In this document: positions 1 through 7,326 of the stretch, in pieces | Layout: every line of letters starts with the position of its first letter | How positions within the stretch are numbered: the first letter of the stretch is position 1 | Source of the DNA: Deltaproteobacteria bacterium | Lineage (GTDB): Bacteria > Desulfobacterota > Binatia > Binatales > Binataceae | Assembly (NCBI GenBank): GCA_021780585.1 | Contig: JAJXYM010000109.1 | Coordinates: 1 to 12,624, forward strand | Direction: 5' to 3' | Length of the DNA stretch: 12,624 nucleotides | Position numbers and translations under genes: made by a program | The notes under the pieces: model-generated | Databases searched by the model: none | The model's input: the letters and a program-made list of their open reading frames with translations, nothing else | Told to the model about the DNA's origin: nothing

Positions 1-2
1 CG

Positions 3-749
3 CCGCCTGTCGTCACGCCGCCGCGCCGTCCGCCCGCGCCGGCGGCGAACGCTCCCACGCGCGTGATCCTGACGCCCCCGCCGGCCGTTCCGGGGACGGT
101 GCGCGGGCCGGTTCTCAGCCAGGCGCCGACGGTGGTGCTCCCGGTCCCGCCGGCGATCGCTCCGGGCGTATCGCGAACGCCGCCGCCGGTCCCGATGGCG
201 CCGCGGGTTTCGCCGACCGCCAAGACCGCCGACCTGGCGATCAAGCCGGACACGCCCGGGCGCGCTCCGCTGGGCGCGGGCAAACCCGCGCCGCCCGCCA
301 GCACAAGTCCGCGTGCGGTCTCGCCGGCGACCACGCCCGCGCCGCCGCCGCGCTCCGGCGGCGCCGGAGCGTATCCCGCGATCGCCCCGACCGGCGCCGC
401 GCGCAACGGTTACGCCGTGATCTCCCGGGCGGAGGCGCGGTTAATCGCGAGCGCGGAGGGACGGGAGTTTCCGCTGGCCGGCGATCGGATCGTTATCGGG
501 CGCTCGGCCAGCGCGGCGGATCGGCCGGACGTCGATCTGGCCGAACTCCGCCGCGGCGCCGAGCGGGTCTCGCGCCGGCACGCCGAGATTATCCGGCGCG
601 GCGTCGAGTATTTCATCCGCGATCTCGGCAGCCTCAATGGCACCTATATCGTGGGTCGCGGACGGCTTGGACGCGACCAGCTATACCAGTTGAAAAATCG
701 CGACGAGCTGGTGCTTGGCAGTGCTAAACTGGAATTTCGCCGGGGATGA
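3..749 (+). CDS. Proline-rich protein with C-terminal FHA domain (5' end outside window)
   Basis: The reading frame is open from the first complete codon of the window, so the N-terminus is missing and 248 residues are visible. Roughly the first 140 visible residues (to about base 420) are a Pro/Ala-rich, low-complexity and probably disordered segment. The rest (about bases 435-746) is a forkhead-associated (FHA) domain. It shows the GR turn near base 498, the SRRHA phosphothreonine-site motif near base 570, and the D-x-GS-x-NGT motif near bases 620-645. The key Arg, Ser, His and Asn are all present, so phosphothreonine binding is likely. A GTG at 63 could serve as a start, but the same Pro-rich composition continues upstream of it and argues against that. 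The next gene, encoding a phosphatase / degenerate kinase fusion, starts 40 nt downstream. This protein is therefore probably a phosphopeptide-reading adaptor of the same signalling cluster. Its full architecture is unknown. Confidence 0.85.
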   Translation, partial: PPVVTPPRRPPAPAANAPTRVILTPPPAVPGTVRGPVLSQAPTVVLPVPPAIAPGVSRTPPPVPMAPRVSPTAKTADLAIKPDTPGRAPLGAGKPAPPASTSPRAVSPATTPAPPPRSGGAGAYPAIAPTGAARNGYAVISRAEARLIASAEGREFPLAGDRIVIGRSASAADRPDVDLAELRRGAERVSRRHAEIIRRGVEYFIRDLGSLNGTYIVGRGRLGRDQLYQLKNRDELVLGSAKLEFRRG

Positions 750-789
750 GACGCGCCGGTCATGGGCGCGCATGGACAAGGATTGAGCG

Positions 790-2937
790 ATGGTTAGCTG
801 TCCGCAGTGCGGGATGCAAAACGCCGACGAGGCGAAATTCTGTGATCGATGCGGGCAGGGACTCGCGCGCGCCGAATCGCGACCGGCGCCAACGGCGATC
901 CCGCCCCTGGCGCCCGGCGAAGAGCTGAAGGGCGGTTGGCGGATCGTCGAACTGATTAGCCGGACCGCGCAGGAGAACCGCTATCACGCCGAACGATCCC
1001 TGGGCGACGGCGCGGTCGAGCGCGCGCAACTGCGCGAACGGGCGCTTGAGCCGATCCCGGAAGCGGAACCGATCGCGCGCGGGCAGGTCGTGGCGGCGCC
1101 GCCGGCGATAGTCGAAAATCCCAACGGGCCGAATGCGAAAACCGCCGAATTGCCTCCGCTCGAGAGCCGGCCCGAGGACGCCGCGCACGCTGGAGCGGCG
1201 GCCGATGAAGGCTCCGCAGCGGGCGCGCCGCCCGCCGGCGTGGGCGAGGCCGGCGATGACGCGGGCGCCGCGCGCGACGATCAATCCGGCGCCACGATGG
1301 TTTCCAGCGAGAGCGCGGCCGACGCGGTGGTCTTAACCGAAGACGAGGCCGAAGCGCCGGAAACGCAAGCCGAACCGGCGCCGCAATCCGAATTTCCCGC
1401 CATCCTCGCGGACGCGCCTTCCGCCAATGGCGCGGTTTCGGCGGAGTCGGCCGCCACGGCGCCTGTGGACTCGGCGGAGCCGGCCGCGCCGGTCGCGAAC
1501 GGAACCGGCGCGGCGGTCGCGCCGACCGCCGTCACGACCGACGATCTGGGCGAGGTTTACGGGCGCGTGATGGCGCTTTCGCTGACGCTGGGTTATCCCG
1601 CGTTTCAGCGCGCGCGGGAGGGTTTCGCCGATCGCGGGCGCGCCTATCTGGTCTATGCCGACGAAGCGCTGACGCCGCTGGCGGCGCGCGCGGACGAATT
1701 GCCGCTGGACGAAGGCGCGGCGCTGGCGGCGGGAATCCAGTTGTGCCAGGCGGTGGCGTTTGCCCATCGGCGCGGTCTCAGAGTCAACGACATCTGTCCC
1801 GAATCGATAGGTTACGGAGCCGACGGACGGATCAAACTGAACGGTCTCGATTACGTCAGCAACGATGACGAACTGCAGTCCGAGCCGATCTTCAATCATG
1901 GCTACACGGCGCCGGAGATCTACAAGGGGCGGAAGGTCGACAAGCGCGCGGATATCTTTTCGGTCGGCGCGCTGCTCTACACGCTTTTGACCGGCGAACG
2001 GCTGGAGTCGGAAAGTTGGCTCGAGGAGCCGGGGCCGGTGCGCTTTTATCCGCCGCACGTGGTGACGCCGGCGCTGGAGCAGGCGGTGCGCCGCGCGATC
2101 GCCTTCGAGCCGGCGGCGCGCTGGCCGAATGTCGACGCGTTCAAGACCGAACTGGCGCGGCTGGCCGGGACGATTCAGATTCGCGCGGCCGTCCTGACGG
2201 ACGTTGGGATGGTGCGGGAGACCAACGAGGATTCGGTGATGGCGGCCGAATATCGGCGTGACTCACTGATCGAACCGGCGCAGAATCTGCTCTACGTCGT
2301 GGCCGACGGCATGGGCGGAGCGGAGGCCGGCGAGGTCGCCAGCGCGATCGCGGTCGGCGCGATTCGCGAATACGTGGAGGAGAAAATCGGCGCGAGCCAA
2401 AACGGCGGAGCGCGGGAAATCCTGCGGGCGGCGCTGGAAGCGGCGAACACCCGCATTCTCGAATACCAGGCGGCCCATCCGGAGGCGCGCGGGATGGGTT
2501 CGACGGCGGTCGCCGCGTTGATCGTGCCGGGCGAATGCGCGGTGGCGTGGGTGGGCGACAGCCGCGCCTATCTGAGCGGCGACGGCGGGCTCCGGCAAAT
2601 CACCAAGGACCATTCGCTGGTGCAGCGGCTGGTCGAGATTGGCCAAATCACGGCCGAAGAGGCGCGCCATCATGAGCACAAGAACGTGATTACGCGATCG
2701 CTCGGCGCGCGTCCGCAGGGTCCGGCCGGAGCCGAGGCGCTGAGCGTCAGGCTCAGGCGCGGCGACCGGATGCTGCTGTGCAGCGACGGTCTGACGACGC
2801 ATGTCGAGGACGCGGCGGTTGGGTCAATCCTGCGGCGCTATCGGGAGCCCGTCGCCGCCGCGCGGGAGCTGATCGTCGCGGCCAACGCGGGCGGCGGCAC
2901 GGACAATATTTCGGTGATCGCGATTTTCGCGAGCTGA
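790..2937 (+). CDS. Zinc ribbon / pseudokinase / PP2C phosphatase fusion protein
   Basis: This 715-aa probably cytoplasmic protein has three parts. Residues 4-21 form a zinc ribbon with Cys 4, 7, 18 and 21. A kinase-like fold starts near residue 48 (GGWRIVELI), is interrupted by about 160 residues of Ala/Glu/Pro-rich sequence (about 91-250), and resumes at about 254-460. Its active site is degraded: no glycine loop or VAIK lysine is visible, HRD is VND with Asp334 retained, the following Lys is Cys336, the Asn is Ser339, and DFG is GLD (352-354). APE (374-376) and the helix around DIFSVG remain. Residues about 463-715 form a PP2C (PPM) Ser/Thr phosphatase with intact metal-site motifs: Arg476, NED (479-481), DGMGG (506-510), GMGST, VGDSRAY, SDG (665-667) and GTDN (703-706). 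An AAGGA 7 nt before ATG 790 supports the start. It probably dephosphorylates targets of the kinase encoded 5 nt downstream, with the pseudokinase as scaffold or regulator. Confidence 0.9.
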   Translation: MVSCPQCGMQNADEAKFCDRCGQGLARAESRPAPTAIPPLAPGEELKGGWRIVELISRTAQENRYHAERSLGDGAVERAQLRERALEPIPEAEPIARGQVVAAPPAIVENPNGPNAKTAELPPLESRPEDAAHAGAAADEGSAAGAPPAGVGEAGDDAGAARDDQSGATMVSSESAADAVVLTEDEAEAPETQAEPAPQSEFPAILADAPSANGAVSAESAATAPVDSAEPAAPVANGTGAAVAPTAVTTDDLGEVYGRVMALSLTLGYPAFQRAREGFADRGRAYLVYADEALTPLAARADELPLDEGAALAAGIQLCQAVAFAHRRGLRVNDICPESIGYGADGRIKLNGLDYVSNDDELQSEPIFNHGYTAPEIYKGRKVDKRADIFSVGALLYTLLTGERLESESWLEEPGPVRFYPPHVVTPALEQAVRRAIAFEPAARWPNVDAFKTELARLAGTIQIRAAVLTDVGMVRETNEDSVMAAEYRRDSLIEPAQNLLYVVADGMGGAEAGEVASAIAVGAIREYVEEKIGASQNGGAREILRAALEAANTRILEYQAAHPEARGMGSTAVAALIVPGECAVAWVGDSRAYLSGDGGLRQITKDHSLVQRLVEIGQITAEEARHHEHKNVITRSLGARPQGPAGAEALSVRLRRGDRMLLCSDGLTTHVEDAAVGSILRRYREPVAAARELIVAANAGGGTDNISVIAIFAS

Positions 2938-2942
2938 GGGCG

Positions 2943-5336
2943 ATGGACGACACCTCCGACAATTCCGCCGGCAATCCGGGCGCGCTGCCGGGACCGCTCG
3001 AAGCGGGCACGGTGCTGCAGCGCCGCTACGCGGTGCAGCGGCTGCTCGGCGGCGGCGGGATGGGGATGGTCTATCTCGCGCATGACCAGCGGCTGTCGAA
3101 CCGGCCGTGCGCGATCAAGGAGATGGTCGATCACTTCATCGACCCGCAGCAACGGATCGAGGCCAACGAGTATTTCGCGCGCGAGGCCGACACGCTCGCC
3201 CAACTGAAGCATCCGGCGATACCCGCGATCAGCGATCGCTTCGACGACCAGAATCGCCATTACCTGGTGATGGAGTACGTCGAGGGGCGCAATCTCGAGG
3301 AAGAGCTGGCGGCGCGCGGCGGACCGTTTCCCGAAGGGCTGGTGATCGATATCGCGCGCCAGCTCTGCGACGTGCTGGCCTATCTGCATGGGCTGCAGCC
3401 GCCGATCATCTATCGCGACATGAAGCCCTCCAACGTGATGCTGACCGGAAAGGGGCGGGTGGTGCTGATCGATTTCGGCATCGCGCGGCTCTTCAAGGGG
3501 TCGCGCAAGGGCACGATGATCGGGACGCTCGGCTTCGCGCCGCCGGAGCAGTATCAGGGCGTGGCCGATCCGCGCAGCGATATCTATTCGCTGGGCGCGA
3601 CGCTGCATTACGTGCTGACCGGCCGCGATCCGGAGAAATTTCCGCCGTTCAGCTTTCCGCCGGTGCGTAATCTGCGGGCCGAGGCGTCGAGCAATCTGGC
3701 GGGCGCGATCGATCGGGCGCTCGCCTACGACATGGAGCGGCGGCCGGCGACGATCCAGGAATTCCGCGACATGCTGCTGTACGGGCGCGGTCTGGGCGCC
3801 ACCGGCGGAGCGCAGGTGAGCGCGGGCGGCGGCACGGCGGGACTGAGCGGCGTGGTCCTCCCGGAGCCGGCGGAGGACGCCACGATCCGTCCGCGCCCGG
3901 TGCGCCGGAAATCGCATCGGCGGCGCTGGGTCGGACTGGCGGTCTTCAGCGCTGTGACGGCCGGGCTCGCGTTCGGCGCCACCTACATCTATCGCAAGCC
4001 GTCGTTGCAGGAGCAGCTCGGTCTCACGCAGTTCGTCAATAATCTGCCGTGGCGCCGGCAGGAGCGGCTCGCACGGGCGCGAGCCAATCCGCTGGCCTTC
4101 CAAAGCGTCGCGCTGGCGCTCTCGACGCGGGCGGGCGACGCGATTTCGCGTCCGCGCACGACTTTCACCGATACCGAGCTGGCCAACGCGCAATATCTCA
4201 AGTGGGACGCGTCGTTCAAAAACAATATGGCCGGACTGGACGGCCGCAACGACGCGGTCGAGGCGCGGATCTTCGACCCGGGCGGCAACCAGATCGCGAG
4301 CAGTTCCGATCAGCGCTATGTCGGACCGAATAGCGCGGCGGCCGCGTTCAGCGGGGTCGCGCTGATTCCGAACGCCGCGCCAATCGTCCCCGGAAATTAC
4401 AAGATCGCGCTCTATTCCGACGGTCAACCGTTGGGCGAGCAGACCTTCCAGGTCAATCCCGATCTGGCCGCCAGGGCGGCCGCCGCGAAGGCCGCCGCCG
4501 AGGCCGCCGCGGCCGTTAAAGCGTCCGAGGACAAACGCAAGCAGGACGCGGAGCGCCTCGCGATGCTCGAGGAGCGGATGAAACGTCCGCTCGCGCTGGA
4601 GACGGTCGAGTTCGTCAACAGCACCAAGGACGGCACGGCGCTATCGGGGCCGAGCACGGCGTTCAGCGTTTCGAAAGTATTGTTCGTCGGCTGGCGGGTG
4701 GTCTTCAAGAATCGGCTTTACGGGCTGGATAACAATCAATATCGGGTTGACGCGGCTTATCTCGCGCCTGACGGCAGCATGCTGGGCAGCGTTGACGATA
4801 TCCGCACGATCAGCAAGTCGAGCGGGAACGCGATCTTCAGTGGACGGGTGGGCAATTCCGCGGGCGGCGCCTTTTTGCCGGGCAAGTACACGGTGAACTT
4901 CTACCTGAACGGGCAATACTTCGCGCAGCGCACCTTCCGGGTCGTGGCCGACGCCGGGATTCCCTACACCGGCGGCGGCGGCGGGGGCGGGATGGGCGGC
5001 GGGAGCGCTACCGCCAGCGCGGGCGGCGGGCTGGAGACGCCGACGCTCGCCAGCGGCACGATCGACGGAATCGGCGGCCGCGGCGGCGTCCCGATGGAAT
5101 TGCGGCTGAGGCCGCAGCCCAACGGCTTCCTGCATGGCGAGCTGGTGGTGCATCTGGGGGGTTACGGACTCACGCCGATCGAGGGCTTCGTCCGCGGCGA
5201 CCATCTGCAGTTCCAGGTGCCGTACGGATCGGAGACCTATTATTTCGAGGGGCGGCTGCGCGGCGACGTGCTGAGCGGCACGTATCAGGCGACCCCGTCG
5301 GGCGCGCGCGGCGCCTGGACGACGCATACGGATTGA
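2943..5336 (+). CDS. Transmembrane Ser/Thr protein kinase with duplicated sensor-like domain
   Basis: This 797-aa Hanks-type kinase carries a complete catalytic domain at residues about 24-280: glycine loop GGGGMGMVY (36-44), Lys59, Glu81, catalytic YRDMKPSN (Asp159, Lys161, Asn164), DFG (177-179) and a PPE form of APE (200-202). A basic stretch (RRKSHRRR) precedes one membrane helix at about 329-350. The C-terminal region is therefore predicted to be outside the cytoplasm. It holds two related beta-type domains (about 382-505 and 547-670), an intervening Ala/Lys-rich helix or coiled coil (about 508-546), a Gly-rich linker (about 675-697) and a final beta-rich domain (about 701-797). ATG 2943 is preferred because it lies 5 nt after the phosphatase stop and directly precedes the kinase fold. 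The open frame continues upstream only within the phosphatase gene. The GAGGG before it is too close for an ideal ribosome site, so translational coupling is likely. The ligand is unknown. Confidence 0.92.
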   Translation: MDDTSDNSAGNPGALPGPLEAGTVLQRRYAVQRLLGGGGMGMVYLAHDQRLSNRPCAIKEMVDHFIDPQQRIEANEYFAREADTLAQLKHPAIPAISDRFDDQNRHYLVMEYVEGRNLEEELAARGGPFPEGLVIDIARQLCDVLAYLHGLQPPIIYRDMKPSNVMLTGKGRVVLIDFGIARLFKGSRKGTMIGTLGFAPPEQYQGVADPRSDIYSLGATLHYVLTGRDPEKFPPFSFPPVRNLRAEASSNLAGAIDRALAYDMERRPATIQEFRDMLLYGRGLGATGGAQVSAGGGTAGLSGVVLPEPAEDATIRPRPVRRKSHRRRWVGLAVFSAVTAGLAFGATYIYRKPSLQEQLGLTQFVNNLPWRRQERLARARANPLAFQSVALALSTRAGDAISRPRTTFTDTELANAQYLKWDASFKNNMAGLDGRNDAVEARIFDPGGNQIASSSDQRYVGPNSAAAAFSGVALIPNAAPIVPGNYKIALYSDGQPLGEQTFQVNPDLAARAAAAKAAAEAAAAVKASEDKRKQDAERLAMLEERMKRPLALETVEFVNSTKDGTALSGPSTAFSVSKVLFVGWRVVFKNRLYGLDNNQYRVDAAYLAPDGSMLGSVDDIRTISKSSGNAIFSGRVGNSAGGAFLPGKYTVNFYLNGQYFAQRTFRVVADAGIPYTGGGGGGGMGGGSATASAGGGLETPTLASGTIDGIGGRGGVPMELRLRPQPNGFLHGELVVHLGGYGLTPIEGFVRGDHLQFQVPYGSETYYFEGRLRGDVLSGTYQATPSGARGAWTTHTD

Positions 5337-5374
5337 CGTGGCGACGTGTAATCGGGGAGGGGTATTTTTCGCCG

Positions 5375-5434
5375 ATGGAAGCTAACTTGAACCGGTGCGG
5401 CCGGCGCGCCATCCTCAGGCGCCATGGCGAGTAA
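5375..5434 (+). other. Possible 19-codon leader ORF overlapping the next gene's start
   Basis: A short frame starts at ATG 5375, downstream of a strong purine tract (GGGGAGGGG, 5354-5362, spacing 12 nt), and ends at TAA 5432-5434. It encodes an Arg-rich 19-residue peptide. The start codon of the membrane FHA gene (5424) lies inside it in another frame, so ribosomes ending here could reinitiate there. This is positional evidence only. The frame may be chance. Confidence 0.2.
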
Positions 5435-6317
5435 CGTATCACGCGAGCGGCTGCTGTTTTACGCGGTGGCCGGCGGCTTGGGCGGCTTCGGCGCCTGGGG
5501 CGCGTCGGAACCCTTCGCCTATCTGAACGGCAAAATCCTCGGGATCAGCGCGGTCTGGTATCACGATATCCTGCTGGGCGCGCTGGCGGGCCTGTTTATC
5601 GCGATGTTCCTCGCGTCGATCGAGGCGCTGAGCGTGAGCCAATGGCGGCAGGTGATGCGCGGCGCGCAGGCGGGCGCCGCGATCGGCGCGATTGGCGGGG
5701 CGGTGGGACTGCTGGTTGCCGAGATCGCGTTCGATCTGGTGGGCGGGTTTCTTGGCCGGATGCTCGGCTGGGCGGTGCTGGGAGTGCTGGTCGGATTGGG
5801 CGTCGGCTGGGCGACGCGGTCGCTGGCGCGGCTGCGCAACGGCGCGGTGGGCGGATTGATCGGCGGGGCCGCGGGCGGGATGTGCTATCAGGCGCTGACG
5901 GCGGCCTTTCCGCAGGCGCTTGGCCGCGCGATCGCGCTGATCCTGATCGGCGCGCTGATCGGTTTCTTTATCGGGCTGGTCGCGGAACTGCTCAAGCGCG
6001 GCTGGTTGATGGTGGTGCGGTCGCAAAGCCGCAACGCGCGCGAGGGGCGCGAGTATCCGCTCGACAAGCCGGTGATGTCGATCGGGCGCGCCGAGGAGAG
6101 CGATATCGGCCTGTTCGGCGACGCGGGCGTGAATACGCGGCACGCCGTAATCCGGCGCGAAGGCAAGAACTATTTCGTCAGCCCGGCGGGCGGCGGCGAA
6201 GTGCTGGTGAATCGCAATCCGGTGCGCGGCCGGCAGGCGCTCAAGAGCGGGGATCGCCTCGAAATCGGCGGGACGCTGTTCCTGTTTCGTGAAAGGTCGC
6301 AGGCAGCGCGGGGTTGA
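5424..6317 (+). CDS. Glycine-rich multi-pass membrane protein with C-terminal FHA domain
   Basis: This 297-aa protein has about six hydrophobic, Gly/Ala-rich segments (about residues 10-27, 49-68, 82-100, 111-130, 140-155 and 167-189) rich in small-residue packing motifs. A basic stretch follows, then a cytoplasmic FHA domain at about 195-290. The FHA domain has the GR turn (221-222) and His240, but the Ser of the usual SxxH is Asn237, and the NG loop reads as EVLVNRNPV. Phosphothreonine binding is thus possible but atypical. The ATG is the only start available, since an in-frame TGA lies at 5388-5390. It has no convincing Shine-Dalgarno sequence and sits inside a short leader frame. Placed between the kinase and a lipoprotein gene that it overlaps by 29 nt, it may recruit phosphorylated partners to the inner membrane. 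Similar membrane-FHA proteins are known next to bacterial kinase/phosphatase genes, but I know of no defined biochemical role. Confidence 0.85.
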   Translation: MASNVSRERLLFYAVAGGLGGFGAWGASEPFAYLNGKILGISAVWYHDILLGALAGLFIAMFLASIEALSVSQWRQVMRGAQAGAAIGAIGGAVGLLVAEIAFDLVGGFLGRMLGWAVLGVLVGLGVGWATRSLARLRNGAVGGLIGGAAGGMCYQALTAAFPQALGRAIALILIGALIGFFIGLVAELLKRGWLMVVRSQSRNAREGREYPLDKPVMSIGRAEESDIGLFGDAGVNTRHAVIRREGKNYFVSPAGGGEVLVNRNPVRGRQALKSGDRLEIGGTLFLFRERSQAARG

Positions 6318-7095
6318 GCGCGGCGCGGCCGCGGCGTTCGTCCTGGCGGCGGCGCTGATCGGTCTGGCGCTGACGCTGGCGGGATGCTCGACGGCGCAAG
6401 AGCAGCCGATCGCGATGACGCCGGAATCGATCCAGACGCTGCAGTTTTACCCGTACCAGGTAAAGGGCTACCAAAACAGCTATCCGAAACGCTCGATCGT
6501 CGTGATCACGCCGGCGATCCTGCGCAATTTCGCGGACGCCGGCAGCGTCGGCGGCGCCGACCACGAGCCGTATCAGGGCCATCCGGCGATCGGCGTAATC
6601 CTCGATCTCCACAATCAAGTCGATCAGCGGCTTTACGGTCCGGAGCTCGGGCCGCTGTTTCGCGGCGCGATCGCCGAGGCCGCGCACGAGGCCGGGATGA
6701 ATTCGGCCGCCGCGACCGATTCGCTCCATGACGAACTGCAGGCGCGCCGGGCCGACTACGTCCTGGCCGCCGTCGTCACCGGGCTATGGGTGGTGAAGCA
6801 GCGCGGCAAGGACAACGAAGGCGGACCGACCTGGTTCAGCGCGGCGCGGGTAGTGATGAACGTCGCGATTTACAAGCCGCCATTCGAGGTGCCTTTCTGG
6901 CAGGGCGCGAGCGGCGCGCAATACGACGATCCGTCGATGCCGCCGGCGGGCGCGATGCCGGAGGATGAGACCGAGATTTACGATCAGCCGGGCGAGGTGC
7001 TGTCGGTCGCGCTGACGCGCGCGGCGGCGGGAATATTCCAGCACGACGACCTCCATACGCTGATGCTGGAGGACGCCGCCGGCCGCCGTCCATGA
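6289..7095 (+). CDS. Putative lipoprotein of unknown function
   Basis: This 268-aa protein begins with a textbook lipoprotein signal peptide: basic n-region (KGRRQR), hydrophobic core of about 20 residues, and lipobox LAGC with the lipidated cysteine at 33. The following residues are Ser-Thr rather than Asp, so outer-membrane sorting is plausible if the cell is diderm. The start is GTG at 6289, within the end of the membrane FHA gene (29-nt overlap). It is chosen because it supplies the charged n-region and no other start in frame does. The mature part has alternating hydrophobic strands and an amphipathic helix (about 122-165), broadly like small alpha/beta periplasmic lipoprotein domains such as the YajG type, but I cannot assign a family. 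A hairpin follows 7 nt after the stop. Co-translation with the membrane FHA gene suggests an envelope component of the same system. Confidence 0.8.
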   Translation: MKGRRQRGVERGAAAAFVLAAALIGLALTLAGCSTAQEQPIAMTPESIQTLQFYPYQVKGYQNSYPKRSIVVITPAILRNFADAGSVGGADHEPYQGHPAIGVILDLHNQVDQRLYGPELGPLFRGAIAEAAHEAGMNSAAATDSLHDELQARRADYVLAAVVTGLWVVKQRGKDNEGGPTWFSAARVVMNVAIYKPPFEVPFWQGASGAQYDDPSMPPAGAMPEDETEIYDQPGEVLSVALTRAAAGIFQHDDLHTLMLEDAAGRRP

Positions 7096-7102
7096 ACTTA
7101 TT

Positions 7103-7129
7103 CGCCCGGTGACAGGGAAGCGTCGGGCG
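7103..7129 (+). terminator. Hairpin just after the lipoprotein gene, possible terminator
   Basis: CGCCCGGTG (7103-7111) can pair with CGTCGGGCG (7121-7129) as a nine-pair stem that includes two G-U pairs, around a nine-base loop. It lies 7 nt after the lipoprotein stop, where the signalling cluster would end. No clear T-tract follows, only a short CTT, so it may be a weak, Rho-assisted or transcript-stabilising hairpin rather than a classical terminator. Confidence 0.4.
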
Positions 7130-7288
7130 CGTCTTGGCGCGCGCGGAGGCGTGCCGGGTTCGCATAGCCAAAGCGTCGCGCGGATTCGTAACAATTCCAC
7201 GTCGCGGCGCTGGCTTTCGTGATTACGACGCATCGGTTAGCCTGATTTCGGCGTCACGCTCGCGCGGCGGCCCTGCGGCGAAGGTAAT

Positions 7289-7304
7289 CGGCGCGGCCGC
7301 GCCG
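7289..7304. repeat. Perfect 16-bp palindrome in the zwf leader
   Basis: CGGCGCGGCCGCGCCG is identical to its reverse complement and ends 8 nt before the AAGGA ribosome site of zwf. It could be an operator or a hairpin near the ribosome site. In DNA this GC-rich about one such palindrome per window could arise by chance, so function is not claimed. Confidence 0.5.
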
Positions 7305-7326
7305 CGCGTTCCAAGGATCCGCAACG

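Noticed and set aside
2838..4427. A 529-codon open frame on the minus strand opposite the kinase gene.
   Set aside because: It is Arg/His-rich with no recognisable domain and is antisense to a well-supported kinase. Long shadow frames are expected in DNA this GC-rich.
4966..5033. Glycine-codon-rich GGC/GGG repeat tract in the kinase gene.
   Set aside because: It stays in frame and encodes a flexible Gly linker. It is not an independent repeat element.
5338..5379. Inverted repeats ACGT/ACGT and ATCGG/CCGAT near TATTTTT after the kinase gene, as a possible terminator.
   Set aside because: The stems are four or five pairs with no T-run directly after them, so a terminator is not supported.
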